Assembly (NCBI GenBank): GCA_018402605.1
Contig: JAGYIK010000054.1
Coordinates: 1 to 7,399 of the forward strand
Source: Litorivicinus sp.
GTDB lineage: Bacteria; Pseudomonadota; Gammaproteobacteria; Pseudomonadales; Litorivicinaceae
Direction: 5' to 3'
Length of the DNA: 7,399 bases
A model generated the notes under the pieces. That model saw only the letters and a program-made list of their open reading frames with translations. It did not search any database and was not told where the DNA came from. Made by a program: the position numbers and the translations under genes. The first letter of the stretch is position 1, and the number at the start of each line of letters is the position of its first letter. Below are positions 1-6,068 of this stretch, in pieces.

Positions 1-172
1 ACTGACCAGTGAATGGAACTGAACCACCATCACCAGTCCCGTTCAGTCCAACCACTAAGCCATAACCAATCAATTGATTTGCACGCACCCCAGCTACACT
101 GGTCAGATCTTTAATCCGATCGGCACTTGCAGCAGTCGACAACAGAGTGAGACAGAGCAGTATCCAACGCAT
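1..172 (-). CDS. flgI: FlgI, flagellar P-ring protein (partial, N-terminus only)
   Basis: FlgI forms the P ring, the periplasmic bushing around the distal rod at the peptidoglycan layer. The 57 visible codons start with a Sec signal peptide: M-R-W, a hydrophobic core (ILLCLTLLS), and a signal peptidase I site A-S-A before D18. The mature N-terminus reads DRIKDLTSVAGVRANQLIGY followed by G-L-V-V-G-L-N-G-T-G-D, which is the conserved FlgI opening. The ATG at 172 is chosen because GAGGA (181-185) lies 8 nt upstream and overlaps the flgH stop codon. The gene runs off the left edge, so the C-terminal part is not visible. It follows flgH by 11 nt in the same operon. The family call is firm; intactness of the full gene cannot be judged. 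Confidence 0.96.
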   Translation of the reverse strand, partial: MRWILLCLTLLSTAASADRIKDLTSVAGVRANQLIGYGLVVGLNGTGDGGSVPFTGQ

Positions 173-180
173 CTTCAGAA

Positions 181-185
181 TCCTC
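181..185 (-). promoter_or_regulatory. Ribosome binding site of flgI
   Basis: GAGGA reads on the minus strand 8 nt before the flgI ATG. It shares two bases with the TGA stop of flgH (184-186), so ribosomes finishing flgH are placed directly on the flgI start, which implies translational coupling. It fixes the flgI start at 172. Confidence 0.7.
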
Positions 186-855
186 AGAACGGCCATAGCG
201 AGTACAACAAGTTCGTACCCCAAGGCGTTTGCTGTGCGTTGGCGTTTTGGCCAACACCCTTATACGAGATCTGTGCGCTGGCAATTCGCTTCGATTGAAT
301 GGTGTTATCCGGCGCCACATCTTGCGGCCGGATGATGCCTTTCACCTGAACGACTTCGGATCCTGTAGTCAGGTTCACGATTTTTTCGCCACGAATTAAG
401 AGATTGCCATTCGGATACACCTCAACTACCTGCGCACTCATCGTGCCTTTCAAAGTCGCACTCTGATCAATCACGCCAGAGCCGGCCGAAGACAACTCGT
501 TCTCTTCTTGCAAATCTTCAGACAAAAATCCACCTGGGCTACCCCACTTGGCGATCTGCAAGGGTGACAGCACGTCATTTTTAGTTTTCCGTGATGTGGT
601 ATTTTTTGCGGTTGAGTCTGCATCCACCGATTCATCCAACACCACGGTGATGATGTCACCCACGCGATAGGAGTTCTTTTCACCAAACCAGCTGTCGGCA
701 TGTGCCTGGTTATAAATCGAGCCCGTTGGAATACGGTCAGCAACCTGAGTCTCTGGAATCACTGGAGCATACTCAGGGGAAGGTCCTGCGATTTGCTGTT
801 GCGCAACGCATCCGGACAAACTGAGTAGCGACAATGCAATGATGGATAAACGCAT
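184..855 (-). CDS. flgH: FlgH, flagellar L-ring lipoprotein
   Basis: FlgH forms the L ring, the outer-membrane bushing through which the distal rod passes. The 223-residue length is typical. It begins with a lipoprotein signal peptide whose lipobox is L13-S14-G15-C16, so C16 should be lipidated. V17 at +2 is not an inner-membrane retention Asp, consistent with outer-membrane sorting. Family landmarks are G-S-I-Y at 45-48, Y-R-V-G-D-I-I-T-V at 63-71, the Ser/Thr-rich stretch near 81-92, N-G-N-L-L-I-R-G-E-K at 149-158, and G-I-I-R-P-Q-D-V with N-T-I-Q-S at 173-188, then I-S-Y-K-G-V-G at 196-202. The start at 855 has AAGGGG 7 nt upstream, overlapping the flgG stop. It lies 11 nt after flgG and 11 nt before flgI. 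Nothing is broken or missing. Confidence 0.97.
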   Translation of the reverse strand: MRLSIIALSLLSLSGCVAQQQIAGPSPEYAPVIPETQVADRIPTGSIYNQAHADSWFGEKNSYRVGDIITVVLDESVDADSTAKNTTSRKTKNDVLSPLQIAKWGSPGGFLSEDLQEENELSSAGSGVIDQSATLKGTMSAQVVEVYPNGNLLIRGEKIVNLTTGSEVVQVKGIIRPQDVAPDNTIQSKRIASAQISYKGVGQNANAQQTPWGTNLLYSLWPF

Positions 856-866
856 CAGCCAACCCC

Positions 867-1652
867 TTACAAGTTCTGGTTCAAGAAGCGGAGCATAGAG
901 TCCACAGACGAGATCGCTTTTGAGTTGATCTCATAGGCACGCTGGGTCTCAATCATGTTGACCATTTCTTCAACTACGTTGACGTTAGCTGCCTCCAGTG
1001 CGCCTTGGGCAAGACGCCCCGCACCATCCGTGTCCGGTGCCGACAACAATGCGGCTCCGGATCCTGAAGTTTCGCGATAGAGATTTTTACCCATGGGCTC
1101 AAGGCCTGCATAATTCACAAATCGAGCGAGCTGGAGCTGACCAATGACCTGCTCCTCTGCATTCCCGTATGGCTGGATAGCGACTGTGCCGTCCTCACCA
1201 ATGGTGATCGACTCCGCGTCCTGGGGGATCACGATTGAAGGCTGCACAGGCATACCGTTCGAGGTCACTAATTCGCGGTTCACAGACAACTTAAAAGAAC
1301 CATCGCGTGTGTAAGCAAAGGTTCCGTCCGGCTGCAAGATTTGGAACATCCCCTCGCCCTGGACTGCGAGATCTAACGCATTTTTAGTCTGGATCATCGA
1401 GCCCTGAGAATGCATCTTTTCAGTGGCAACAATCCGCACACCGGTACCCATCATCAGTCCCGTCGGCGTCTGGTTATCTCCCCCTGTCGAACCACCAGGT
1501 TGACGAATGTTCTGATATAACAAATCCTCGAACACCGCACGGTCACGTTTAAATCCGGTCGTATTAACGTTGGCCAAGTTGTTTGAAATGACCGTCATCC
1601 GCATTTGCTGCGCATCAAGACCAGTCTTAGATACCCAAAGCGAAGCTTCCAT
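867..1652 (-). CDS. flgG: FlgG, flagellar distal rod protein
   Basis: FlgG polymerises into the distal rod, the straight drive shaft crossing the periplasm inside the P and L rings. The 261-residue length matches the family. The N-terminal D0 helix carries the rod/hook signature around S23-N-N-L-A-N-V-N-T-T-G-F34. F41-E-D-L-L45 fits the FxxxΦ export-gate motif of early flagellar substrates. Residues 46-66 (Y-Q-N-I-R-Q-P-G and the Gly-rich stretch after it) correspond to the FlgG-specific sequence that keeps the rod straight and rigid in Salmonella. The hook protein encoded in this window lacks it. L93-D-L-A-V-Q-G-E-G101 is the D1 motif shared with FlgE. The C-terminal helix (from about 222, with ETQRAYEINSKAI at 235-247) completes D0. 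The start at 1652 has AGGAG just upstream, overlapping the flgF stop; the spacer is 10 nt. Confidence 0.97.
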   Translation of the reverse strand: MEASLWVSKTGLDAQQMRMTVISNNLANVNTTGFKRDRAVFEDLLYQNIRQPGGSTGGDNQTPTGLMMGTGVRIVATEKMHSQGSMIQTKNALDLAVQGEGMFQILQPDGTFAYTRDGSFKLSVNRELVTSNGMPVQPSIVIPQDAESITIGEDGTVAIQPYGNAEEQVIGQLQLARFVNYAGLEPMGKNLYRETSGSGAALLSAPDTDGAGRLAQGALEAANVNVVEEMVNMIETQRAYEINSKAISSVDSMLRFLNQNL

Positions 1653-1662
1653 TTAATCTCTC

Positions 1663-2430
1663 CTATGACACCCGCATCATGGATGCGCCACTGGCATCGT
1701 TGTCTTTCATTTCTTTAATCACTTTGGTCTGCATTTCAAACGACCGCATGTGGTCGATGAACTTCACCAAGGTATGCACTGCGCTCACGTTGGATCCCTC
1801 TAATGCACCAGGTGTCACCGATGCCACCTCAGGCCCAGTTTCAAAATCTTGCCCGTCTTCGGACTGAGACAACGGCAGAAACAGTCCATCTTCGCGTCGA
1901 CCCATGTCAATCGCGCTGGTGTCTTTTAGTAACAACCGAGCAATCACCTGAAAACCATTCTCAGGTGCTGCGGGATCCATCGCGGTGATCGATCCGTCTT
2001 CAGTAATCACATAGGACACTGACCCAACAGGCAATTGAATTTCTGCGCCAGAGTCATCCAGTACAGGATGTCCGGAACCTGTAGTGAGAAATCCCTCAGC
2101 ATCGACACCCAAGTCTCCACGCCGAGTCCATCCTAGATCGCCATTTTCAGCGCGAACGCCCAAAACGGTCTTGTCATTCATGGCGATATCAAGGGGTCGA
2201 GCTGTGACCATGCGCGGACCAGGACTCAAATCGATCTTTAACGTTGTAAACGCACGGGGAAGGAATCGTGTATCGAAACCCTCGCCCTCCGTTCGCACCG
2301 CTCGATTTGCGATCTGATACGCTTTCTTAAAACCAACGGTCGAAACGTTGGCCAGCTCATGTGTCATGGACTGGCGATCAAGACGGTATTCTGTCATCGC
2401 CGTATTCGCTGTAAAAACTAAGCGATCCAT
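1663..2430 (-). CDS. flgF: FlgF, flagellar proximal rod protein
   Basis: FlgF is a proximal-rod subunit between FlgB/FlgC and the distal rod protein FlgG. The 255 residues match the usual length of about 250. The start M-D-R-L-V-F-T-A is typical of FlgF, followed by the rod signature E25-L-A-N-V-S-T-V-G-F34. The D1 motif is P79-L-D-I-A-M. The C-terminus has the family pattern G212-A-L-E-G-S-N-V-S-A-V and a helix with F-E-M-Q-T-K-V-I-K. One oddity is that the usual Asn-Asn before Leu-Ala-Asn is His24-Glu25 here. FlgG and FlgE in this window keep S-N-N, so the change is FlgF-specific. The start at 2430 is supported by AGAGG 7 nt upstream in the 23-nt spacer after flgE. Confidence 0.94.
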   Translation of the reverse strand: MDRLVFTANTAMTEYRLDRQSMTHELANVSTVGFKKAYQIANRAVRTEGEGFDTRFLPRAFTTLKIDLSPGPRMVTARPLDIAMNDKTVLGVRAENGDLGWTRRGDLGVDAEGFLTTGSGHPVLDDSGAEIQLPVGSVSYVITEDGSITAMDPAAPENGFQVIARLLLKDTSAIDMGRREDGLFLPLSQSEDGQDFETGPEVASVTPGALEGSNVSAVHTLVKFIDHMRSFEMQTKVIKEMKDNDASGASMMRVS

Positions 2431-2453
2431 GTCCTAACCTCTAACCCTCTCCG
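2431..2453 (-). promoter_or_regulatory. flgE-flgF spacer with the flgF ribosome binding site
   Basis: This is the longest spacer in the window (23 nt). Its sense strand has two short purine-rich direct repeats, GGTTAG-A-GGTTAG. The AGAGG spanning the junction of the copies lies 7 nt before the flgF ATG and is the likely Shine-Dalgarno site. The second copy ends too close to the start to act as one. There is no inverted repeat or T-run, so it does not look like a terminator. Confidence 0.55.
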
Positions 2454-5400
2454 TTAACTCCGGATGTTGATAATTGTTGACGTCAAGGTGGATGAAGTCT
2501 CGATCGCTTTGGCGTTGGCCTGGAAGTTCCGCTGCGCGGTGATCAGGTCAACAAGCTCCGAGGTCAAATCCACGTTGGCTCTCTCCCTTGCACCAGCACG
2601 GATCGTGCCAAAGCCTGCACCGCCCGGTTCGCCGAGGGCCGGAGCGCCGGATTCGTTGGATTCTAGGAAGGTTGAGTCACCTAATTGACGCAATCCGTTA
2701 GGTGTCGAAAAAGTGGCAAGTACGATCTTGCCCTTCAAATCCTGGGTCCCGTTTGAGTACGACGCTGTCACCAGACCGTCATCAGCGATATCTACCGCAA
2801 CCAACGAACCGTTCGGTTGTCCATTTTGGCTTTGTGAGTTCACCGAGAAGTCTCCCGAGAACTGCGTGGAGCCCGCGTAATCGATATCGATATTCAAGGT
2901 ATTACCCGATCCACCGATTACGACGTTATCCAGAGAAATACCGCCTCGTGGTGAAATCAAATTACCTGTGGTATCAAAGGTCAATTCACCTTTATCGAGG
3001 AACAGCGGGCGATACTCTGGATCGGTGTTGAATTCACGGCTGCCAGGCAGCGGTGACAAGCCCGAAGTCACATCCGTCGAGTACTCACGGAATACACCGT
3101 TCTCGTCTTTAGTGACGAAGATTGGACGATCATTCACTGTCTGCTCAGCAACAGGTGGTCGATATGTCGAAGTTTGGCCCACATTCGAGTCAATGCCCTC
3201 TAAACCATACCGAGACGATCCAGAAATCTGGAAGAACGAAGAGTCTCCCTTGGTACCTGAGGCGAATGTAAAGATCTCGTTGACTTGATCGAAATTCACC
3301 ACGACGCCCGAGATTGAATTACCTCGCGAGTCTTCCATTGAATTAATCCGATTTTGTAGCGCTGTCTTAAAGCTATTCAAGTTGTAGTTACCAACCGGTA
3401 ATCGAAACGTCTCCGTGACGTTGTCTACCGTGACAGTGAACTCATTACTTAAGTCATCGACCAAGAACGTCTCATCTGGATCGACGCTGACTGGACGGCC
3501 GGTAACACGAGCTGCTGTCGATTCGACACCGCGAACCGCTATAGAGCTGCTCTCAGCAACTACTTCAAGAATTGCAGTTGGATCGTCTGAATCGAAACCA
3601 AAGTATTCTTTCGCAACCGCTGAAACGTTTTCAATTCGAATCGCGGAATCGTCGCCCGTTTTACCACTGGAAATCGCGAACTTACCACCGGTACCACCTT
3701 CATCGGTATTCGGTAAAAACTCGACAACAATACCATAGCGTTGCTGTTCGCTTTCACGTGGTAAGATCTCATCGCCATTCGGAATGACTTCCGCAGCATA
3801 TCGTCCACGTGAGTCCAGAGTGAAGTTCGATGACAACGTATTGAGGCCGAATAACGTGTTCGGTGCAGCAGCTCCAGTCAGTGAAGCTGAAGCAGGAACG
3901 TTGGTGATCGTCATGGCCGTGCCTGTGACCTCAGGCGTAAACACAAAACCCTTGCTTGATCGGCTGTACTCCACCTTGATATGGGTACCCGTCGCTGCAC
4001 GAAGCTGCGCTTGAATTTCACCCGCTAATGACTTCTCGGTGTACTGCGAATTTGCGGGAATCACCACGTCAATTACCCGAGCAGGGGTCAAGTCGTTCGG
4101 CGCCGGATCAAAAGTCATCCGGAACTGACGGCTGGCATCGGAGCTCAGATTGAAATACCGCTGATCACCGAATTGACGGTTAATTTCTCTGGTCATCAAG
4201 GCCGCGACTTGGTCACCGGACAACGATGCGTTCTCAGGTGCAGTCAGGGCTGACAAATCAATGGTCAGCGCACTTGTAGCGTTGACATCGTTTGGATCCT
4301 CGTCGATCGTTAGGTCAAAGGCATTGGTCAGTACCGGTGCCTTCACACCGTCCACTGAGAGATCTGTCGCATTACTCGTTGTCAACGCAGTCGTTACGGA
4401 GCTAACCAAGCCTGTTAGCAATCCAGTTTGAGGAAGGGCCGTCACCTCAAGTTTGAAGTCTGTGCCGTCTTCTTTCGTCACCAAAATCTCATTGGCGTTT
4501 GTCGTTGAAACCTCTACCTCATAATCAGTCGCGGCGGTCGACGCATGCAATGCGGCAACAAGTTCACTGACCGTCGGCGCAGCGCTTAATGTCAATCCGT
4601 TGGTTGTTAATGCAGTGGCAGTGGATGTCAGTTCAGGGCTAGTCGCAGAAATATTCTCATGAACAGATGCATCACCCGATAGATTCATTGTCCCAGCTGC
4701 AATTTTAAAGTTCTGTCCATCGGATCGTGTGATCCGGATCTTCGACAAATCGACAGTCGAAGCTGGATCAAAACCTGACACCAATGAAAACGTATAGTTA
4801 GCGTTCTCAGTAACAGCTTCGGCGTTCAATAGCGCCACAATTGATGCGGCGGTATCGGTACCCGTCGGGGCAATCGCAAGTGTTTTAACGTCATCACCGG
4901 CAGCATTGGTCAAGACTATTTCAAGAGAGTCACCATTGCTTAAATCATCAATATTCAGTAGGCTCAAATCTGCATGTGCTGGTGTGATTGTTGATAAATT
5001 GGTGATGTTGCCGTCCGCATCAGTCAGCTTGATTGCAAGCTCCTGACCTGCGGTGATCGCGGCAAGAGCAGGTTCACTTACAGCGAGAGTATGTGATGCA
5101 ACCGTAGGTGCAAACTGCACACCCTCTTCATCACTCAAATACTGCTTGTCGATCTGCCCACTGCGTGCTGTCGCTGGAACCGAAACCGAAGGATCGGATA
5201 GATCGTCGAGGTTGTACTTTTGGAATACCAAGTTGTCGTTCAATACAACCGGCAACTCATCTTCCGGGACGATGTTGCCGTATTTATCAACAAACAAAGG
5301 TCGACCATCCTGCGTGGTCGCTTGACCCAGAGCCGGCGTAATTTCTTGTCCATCCAAAACAACGTGTGTTTGCCATTTGTTGAACGGCTCTTCTGAACTC

Positions 5401-6065
5401 GCCACTTCGATCCGGCGGTAATAGAAGGTCAATAGGAAGTCGTTACCGTTTTCATCAAAGATCGTGATCGCAGCAGACTTGGCAAAGGTCGATGGATCAT
5501 TTGTATTGAAAGGCTTGATCTGCTCAAGGTTGTTTTCATCAACCGTCGTTAGTGGCAAGGATTCTGCTGGGAAGTTGATTGCGAAATCGATGTTTGATGT
5601 TGCAATCGCCTGGCCCACTGTGCGTGGTGCGATCGTCAAAGGAATCAACTCAGCCTTAAAGTCCGCTTTACCGAGAGAGTCGACCGATGCGACTTTCAGG
5701 AACTGACCAGCCGAGTTCACTACCGTGTTCTGCTCATCGAGGAGAAATGATCCGTTCCGAGTAAAAAGATCCTGACCATCTGCAGAGCGCAGTGGAAAAA
5801 AGCCTTCACCTGTGACCGCCAAGTCCAATGAGTTCCCAGAGAGCTCAATGTTTCCCTGCGAAAATTCCTGGGTAACCTGCTTCAAGGCGGTACCCTGACC
5901 GACCACCGTCGATGCCTTCTGCAACGGGCTAGTGGCAAAAATGTCACCAAAGTCGGAGCGTGACCGCTTAAATCCGGTCGTCCCGGCGTTGGCGATGTTG
6001 TTGGATGTCACTGATAACTGCGTAGTTGCCGCATTCAGACCAGTCAACGAGGTAAAGAACGACAT
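2454..6065 (-). CDS. flgE: FlgE, giant flagellar hook protein (1203 residues)
   Basis: FlgE polymerises into the hook, the universal joint between rod and filament. Residues 1-240 are canonical: D0 helix with signature S21-N-N-I-A-N-A-G-T-T-G-F32, export-gate motif F39-G-D-I-F43, N78-S-L-D-L-A-V-T-G-E-G-F-F90, F101-T-R-N-G-S-F, A155-T-S-N-I-D and D204-E-N-G-N-D-F with L-T-F-Y-Y-R. Residues about 1020-1203 are also canonical: G1026-E-L-T-F-D, G1124-L-R-Q-L-G-D, a C-terminal helix with A1177-Q-R-N-F-Q-A-N-A-K-A-I. Between them lie about 775 extra residues; typical gammaproteobacterial FlgE is about 400-450 long. The protein has no Cys and one Trp (W231). The frame is continuous with intact ends, which argues against a frameshift or assembly fusion. 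The start at 6065 has GGAGA 7 nt upstream, inside the end of flgD; the spacer is 3 nt. The identity is certain; the structure of the insertion is inferred. Confidence 0.96.
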   Translation of the reverse strand: MSFFTSLTGLNAATTQLSVTSNNIANAGTTGFKRSRSDFGDIFATSPLQKASTVVGQGTALKQVTQEFSQGNIELSGNSLDLAVTGEGFFPLRSADGQDLFTRNGSFLLDEQNTVVNSAGQFLKVASVDSLGKADFKAELIPLTIAPRTVGQAIATSNIDFAINFPAESLPLTTVDENNLEQIKPFNTNDPSTFAKSAAITIFDENGNDFLLTFYYRRIEVASSEEPFNKWQTHVVLDGQEITPALGQATTQDGRPLFVDKYGNIVPEDELPVVLNDNLVFQKYNLDDLSDPSVSVPATARSGQIDKQYLSDEEGVQFAPTVASHTLAVSEPALAAITAGQELAIKLTDADGNITNLSTITPAHADLSLLNIDDLSNGDSLEIVLTNAAGDDVKTLAIAPTGTDTAASIVALLNAEAVTENANYTFSLVSGFDPASTVDLSKIRITRSDGQNFKIAAGTMNLSGDASVHENISATSPELTSTATALTTNGLTLSAAPTVSELVAALHASTAATDYEVEVSTTNANEILVTKEDGTDFKLEVTALPQTGLLTGLVSSVTTALTTSNATDLSVDGVKAPVLTNAFDLTIDEDPNDVNATSALTIDLSALTAPENASLSGDQVAALMTREINRQFGDQRYFNLSSDASRQFRMTFDPAPNDLTPARVIDVVIPANSQYTEKSLAGEIQAQLRAATGTHIKVEYSRSSKGFVFTPEVTGTAMTITNVPASASLTGAAAPNTLFGLNTLSSNFTLDSRGRYAAEVIPNGDEILPRESEQQRYGIVVEFLPNTDEGGTGGKFAISSGKTGDDSAIRIENVSAVAKEYFGFDSDDPTAILEVVAESSSIAVRGVESTAARVTGRPVSVDPDETFLVDDLSNEFTVTVDNVTETFRLPVGNYNLNSFKTALQNRINSMEDSRGNSISGVVVNFDQVNEIFTFASGTKGDSSFFQISGSSRYGLEGIDSNVGQTSTYRPPVAEQTVNDRPIFVTKDENGVFREYSTDVTSGLSPLPGSREFNTDPEYRPLFLDKGELTFDTTGNLISPRGGISLDNVVIGGSGNTLNIDIDYAGSTQFSGDFSVNSQSQNGQPNGSLVAVDIADDGLVTASYSNGTQDLKGKIVLATFSTPNGLRQLGDSTFLESNESGAPALGEPGGAGFGTIRAGARERANVDLTSELVDLITAQRNFQANAKAIETSSTLTSTIINIRS
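2964..3017 (-). repeat. RPLFLDK motif, copy 3 (FlgE residues 1017-1034)
   Basis: The encoded EYRPLFLDKGELTFDTTG has the R-P-L-F-x-D-K motif running directly into G-E-L-T-F-D, the strand where ordinary FlgE sequence resumes. This makes it the copy most likely to correspond to the ancestral hook position. Confidence 0.5.
3081..3134 (-). repeat. RPIFVTK motif, copy 2 (FlgE residues 978-995)
   Basis: The encoded NDRPIFVTKDENGVFREY matches copy 1 at R-P-x-F-V-x-K, followed by a Gly turn and an acidic segment. It lies near the distal end of the insertion, 39 residues before copy 3. Confidence 0.5.
3192..4931 (-). repeat. Recurring strand-helix-hairpin modules in FlgE insertion (residues 379-958)
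   Basis: A pattern of strand pair, amphipathic helix, then beta hairpin recurs. The helices are at about 405-418 (ASIVALLNAE), 498-509 (VSELVAALHAS), 616-633 (QVAALMTREINRQ), 676-693 (SLAGEIQAQLRAA) and 895-912 (SFKTALQNRINS). Hairpins follow, for example YEVEVS...EILVTKEDGTDFKLE (515-540), IKVEYS...GFVFTP (696-711) and VVVNFD...IFTFASGTKGD (921-941). A further copy at about 776-824 keeps the hairpin but lacks a clear helix. The last copies share a tail of the type I-x-N-V-x-A followed by F-G. The arrangement resembles the repeat modules of hook-associated proteins and flagellin (the Flagellin_IN type). That family link is from the pattern only. Confidence 0.5.
4848..5042 (-). repeat. Tandem 38-residue repeat in FlgE insertion (residues 342-406)
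   Basis: Residues 342-368 (ELAIKLTDADGN and onward) and 380-406 (SLEIVLTNAAGD and onward) align without gaps at an offset of 38. Identical pairs include L343/L381, I345/I383, L347/L385, T348/T386, A350/A388, G352/G390, I360/I398, P362/P400 and D366/D404. The pattern is a beta strand, a Gly-containing turn, and a second strand ending in Pro. The DNA of the copies has diverged, so the duplication is old rather than a recent slippage event. Confidence 0.6.
5256..5309 (-). repeat. RPLFVDK motif, copy 1 (FlgE residues 253-270)
   Basis: The encoded DGRPLFVDKYGNIVPEDE opens the FlgE insertion. Closely similar segments occur near its far end, at residues 978-995 (3081-3134) and 1017-1034 (2964-3017). 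All share R-P-(L/I)-F-(V/L)-x-K, and the flanking placement suggests the large middle part was inserted into, or grew from, a duplicated D2 hairpin. Confidence 0.5.
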
Positions 6066-6068
6066 GGA

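Larger units (their letters stand above)
3006..5333 (-). other. Giant insertion within FlgE (about residues 245-1020)
   Basis: This stretch separates the conserved N- and C-terminal halves of the hook protein, entering after the D2 segment around W231 and H-V-V-L-D-G. The boundaries are approximate and set by where family-like sequence ends and resumes. The encoded protein is Thr/Ser/Ala/Asp-rich, lacks Cys and Trp, has many alternating hydrophobic residues typical of beta strands, and shows several diverged internal repeats (listed separately). In hook proteins, extra sequence at this position forms outer domains on the hook surface rather than the core D0/D1 tube. By inference this one adds several surface domains per subunit. 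No enzymatic motif was recognised. Confidence 0.8.

Noticed and set aside
111..320. A minus-strand frame of 69 codons spanning the flgH-flgI junction
   Set aside because: It is out of frame with both genes and covers the flgH C-terminus, the flgI ribosome site and the flgI signal peptide, all of which are well supported.
2431..2453. GGTTAG repeats between flgE and flgF as a regulatory or recombination site
   Set aside because: Only two six-base copies, and purine-rich sequence is expected at a ribosome binding site. No inverted repeat or wider repetition supports another role.
2702..3288. Plus-strand open frames of about 106-109 codons opposite the 3' half of flgE
   Set aside because: They lie wholly antisense to a strongly supported gene, resemble no known protein, and have the Arg/Ser/Tyr-rich look of reverse-complement shadows.
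4986..5021. D-A-D-G-N and D-E-N-G-N segments in FlgE as EF-hand-like calcium loops
   Set aside because: The second (residues 204-209) is the ordinary D2 turn of hook proteins, and the first (349-353) sits in a beta repeat without flanking helices or a full set of loop ligands.
3006..5333. About a dozen N-x-S/T sequons in the FlgE insertion as N-glycosylation sites
   Set aside because: The stretch is so rich in Asn, Ser and Thr that this many is plausible by chance, and nothing in the window encodes a glycosylation enzyme.
5053..5341. Plus-strand open frames antisense to the 5' half of flgE
   Set aside because: Overlapping frames of low complexity, without family resemblance or a convincing ribosome binding site, opposite confident FlgE coding sequence.
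2454..6065. Giant FlgE as a fusion or assembly artefact
   Set aside because: The frame is continuous, both termini are canonical, the middle is hook-like beta-rich sequence with internal repeats, and there is no second start, stop or foreign domain at the boundaries.
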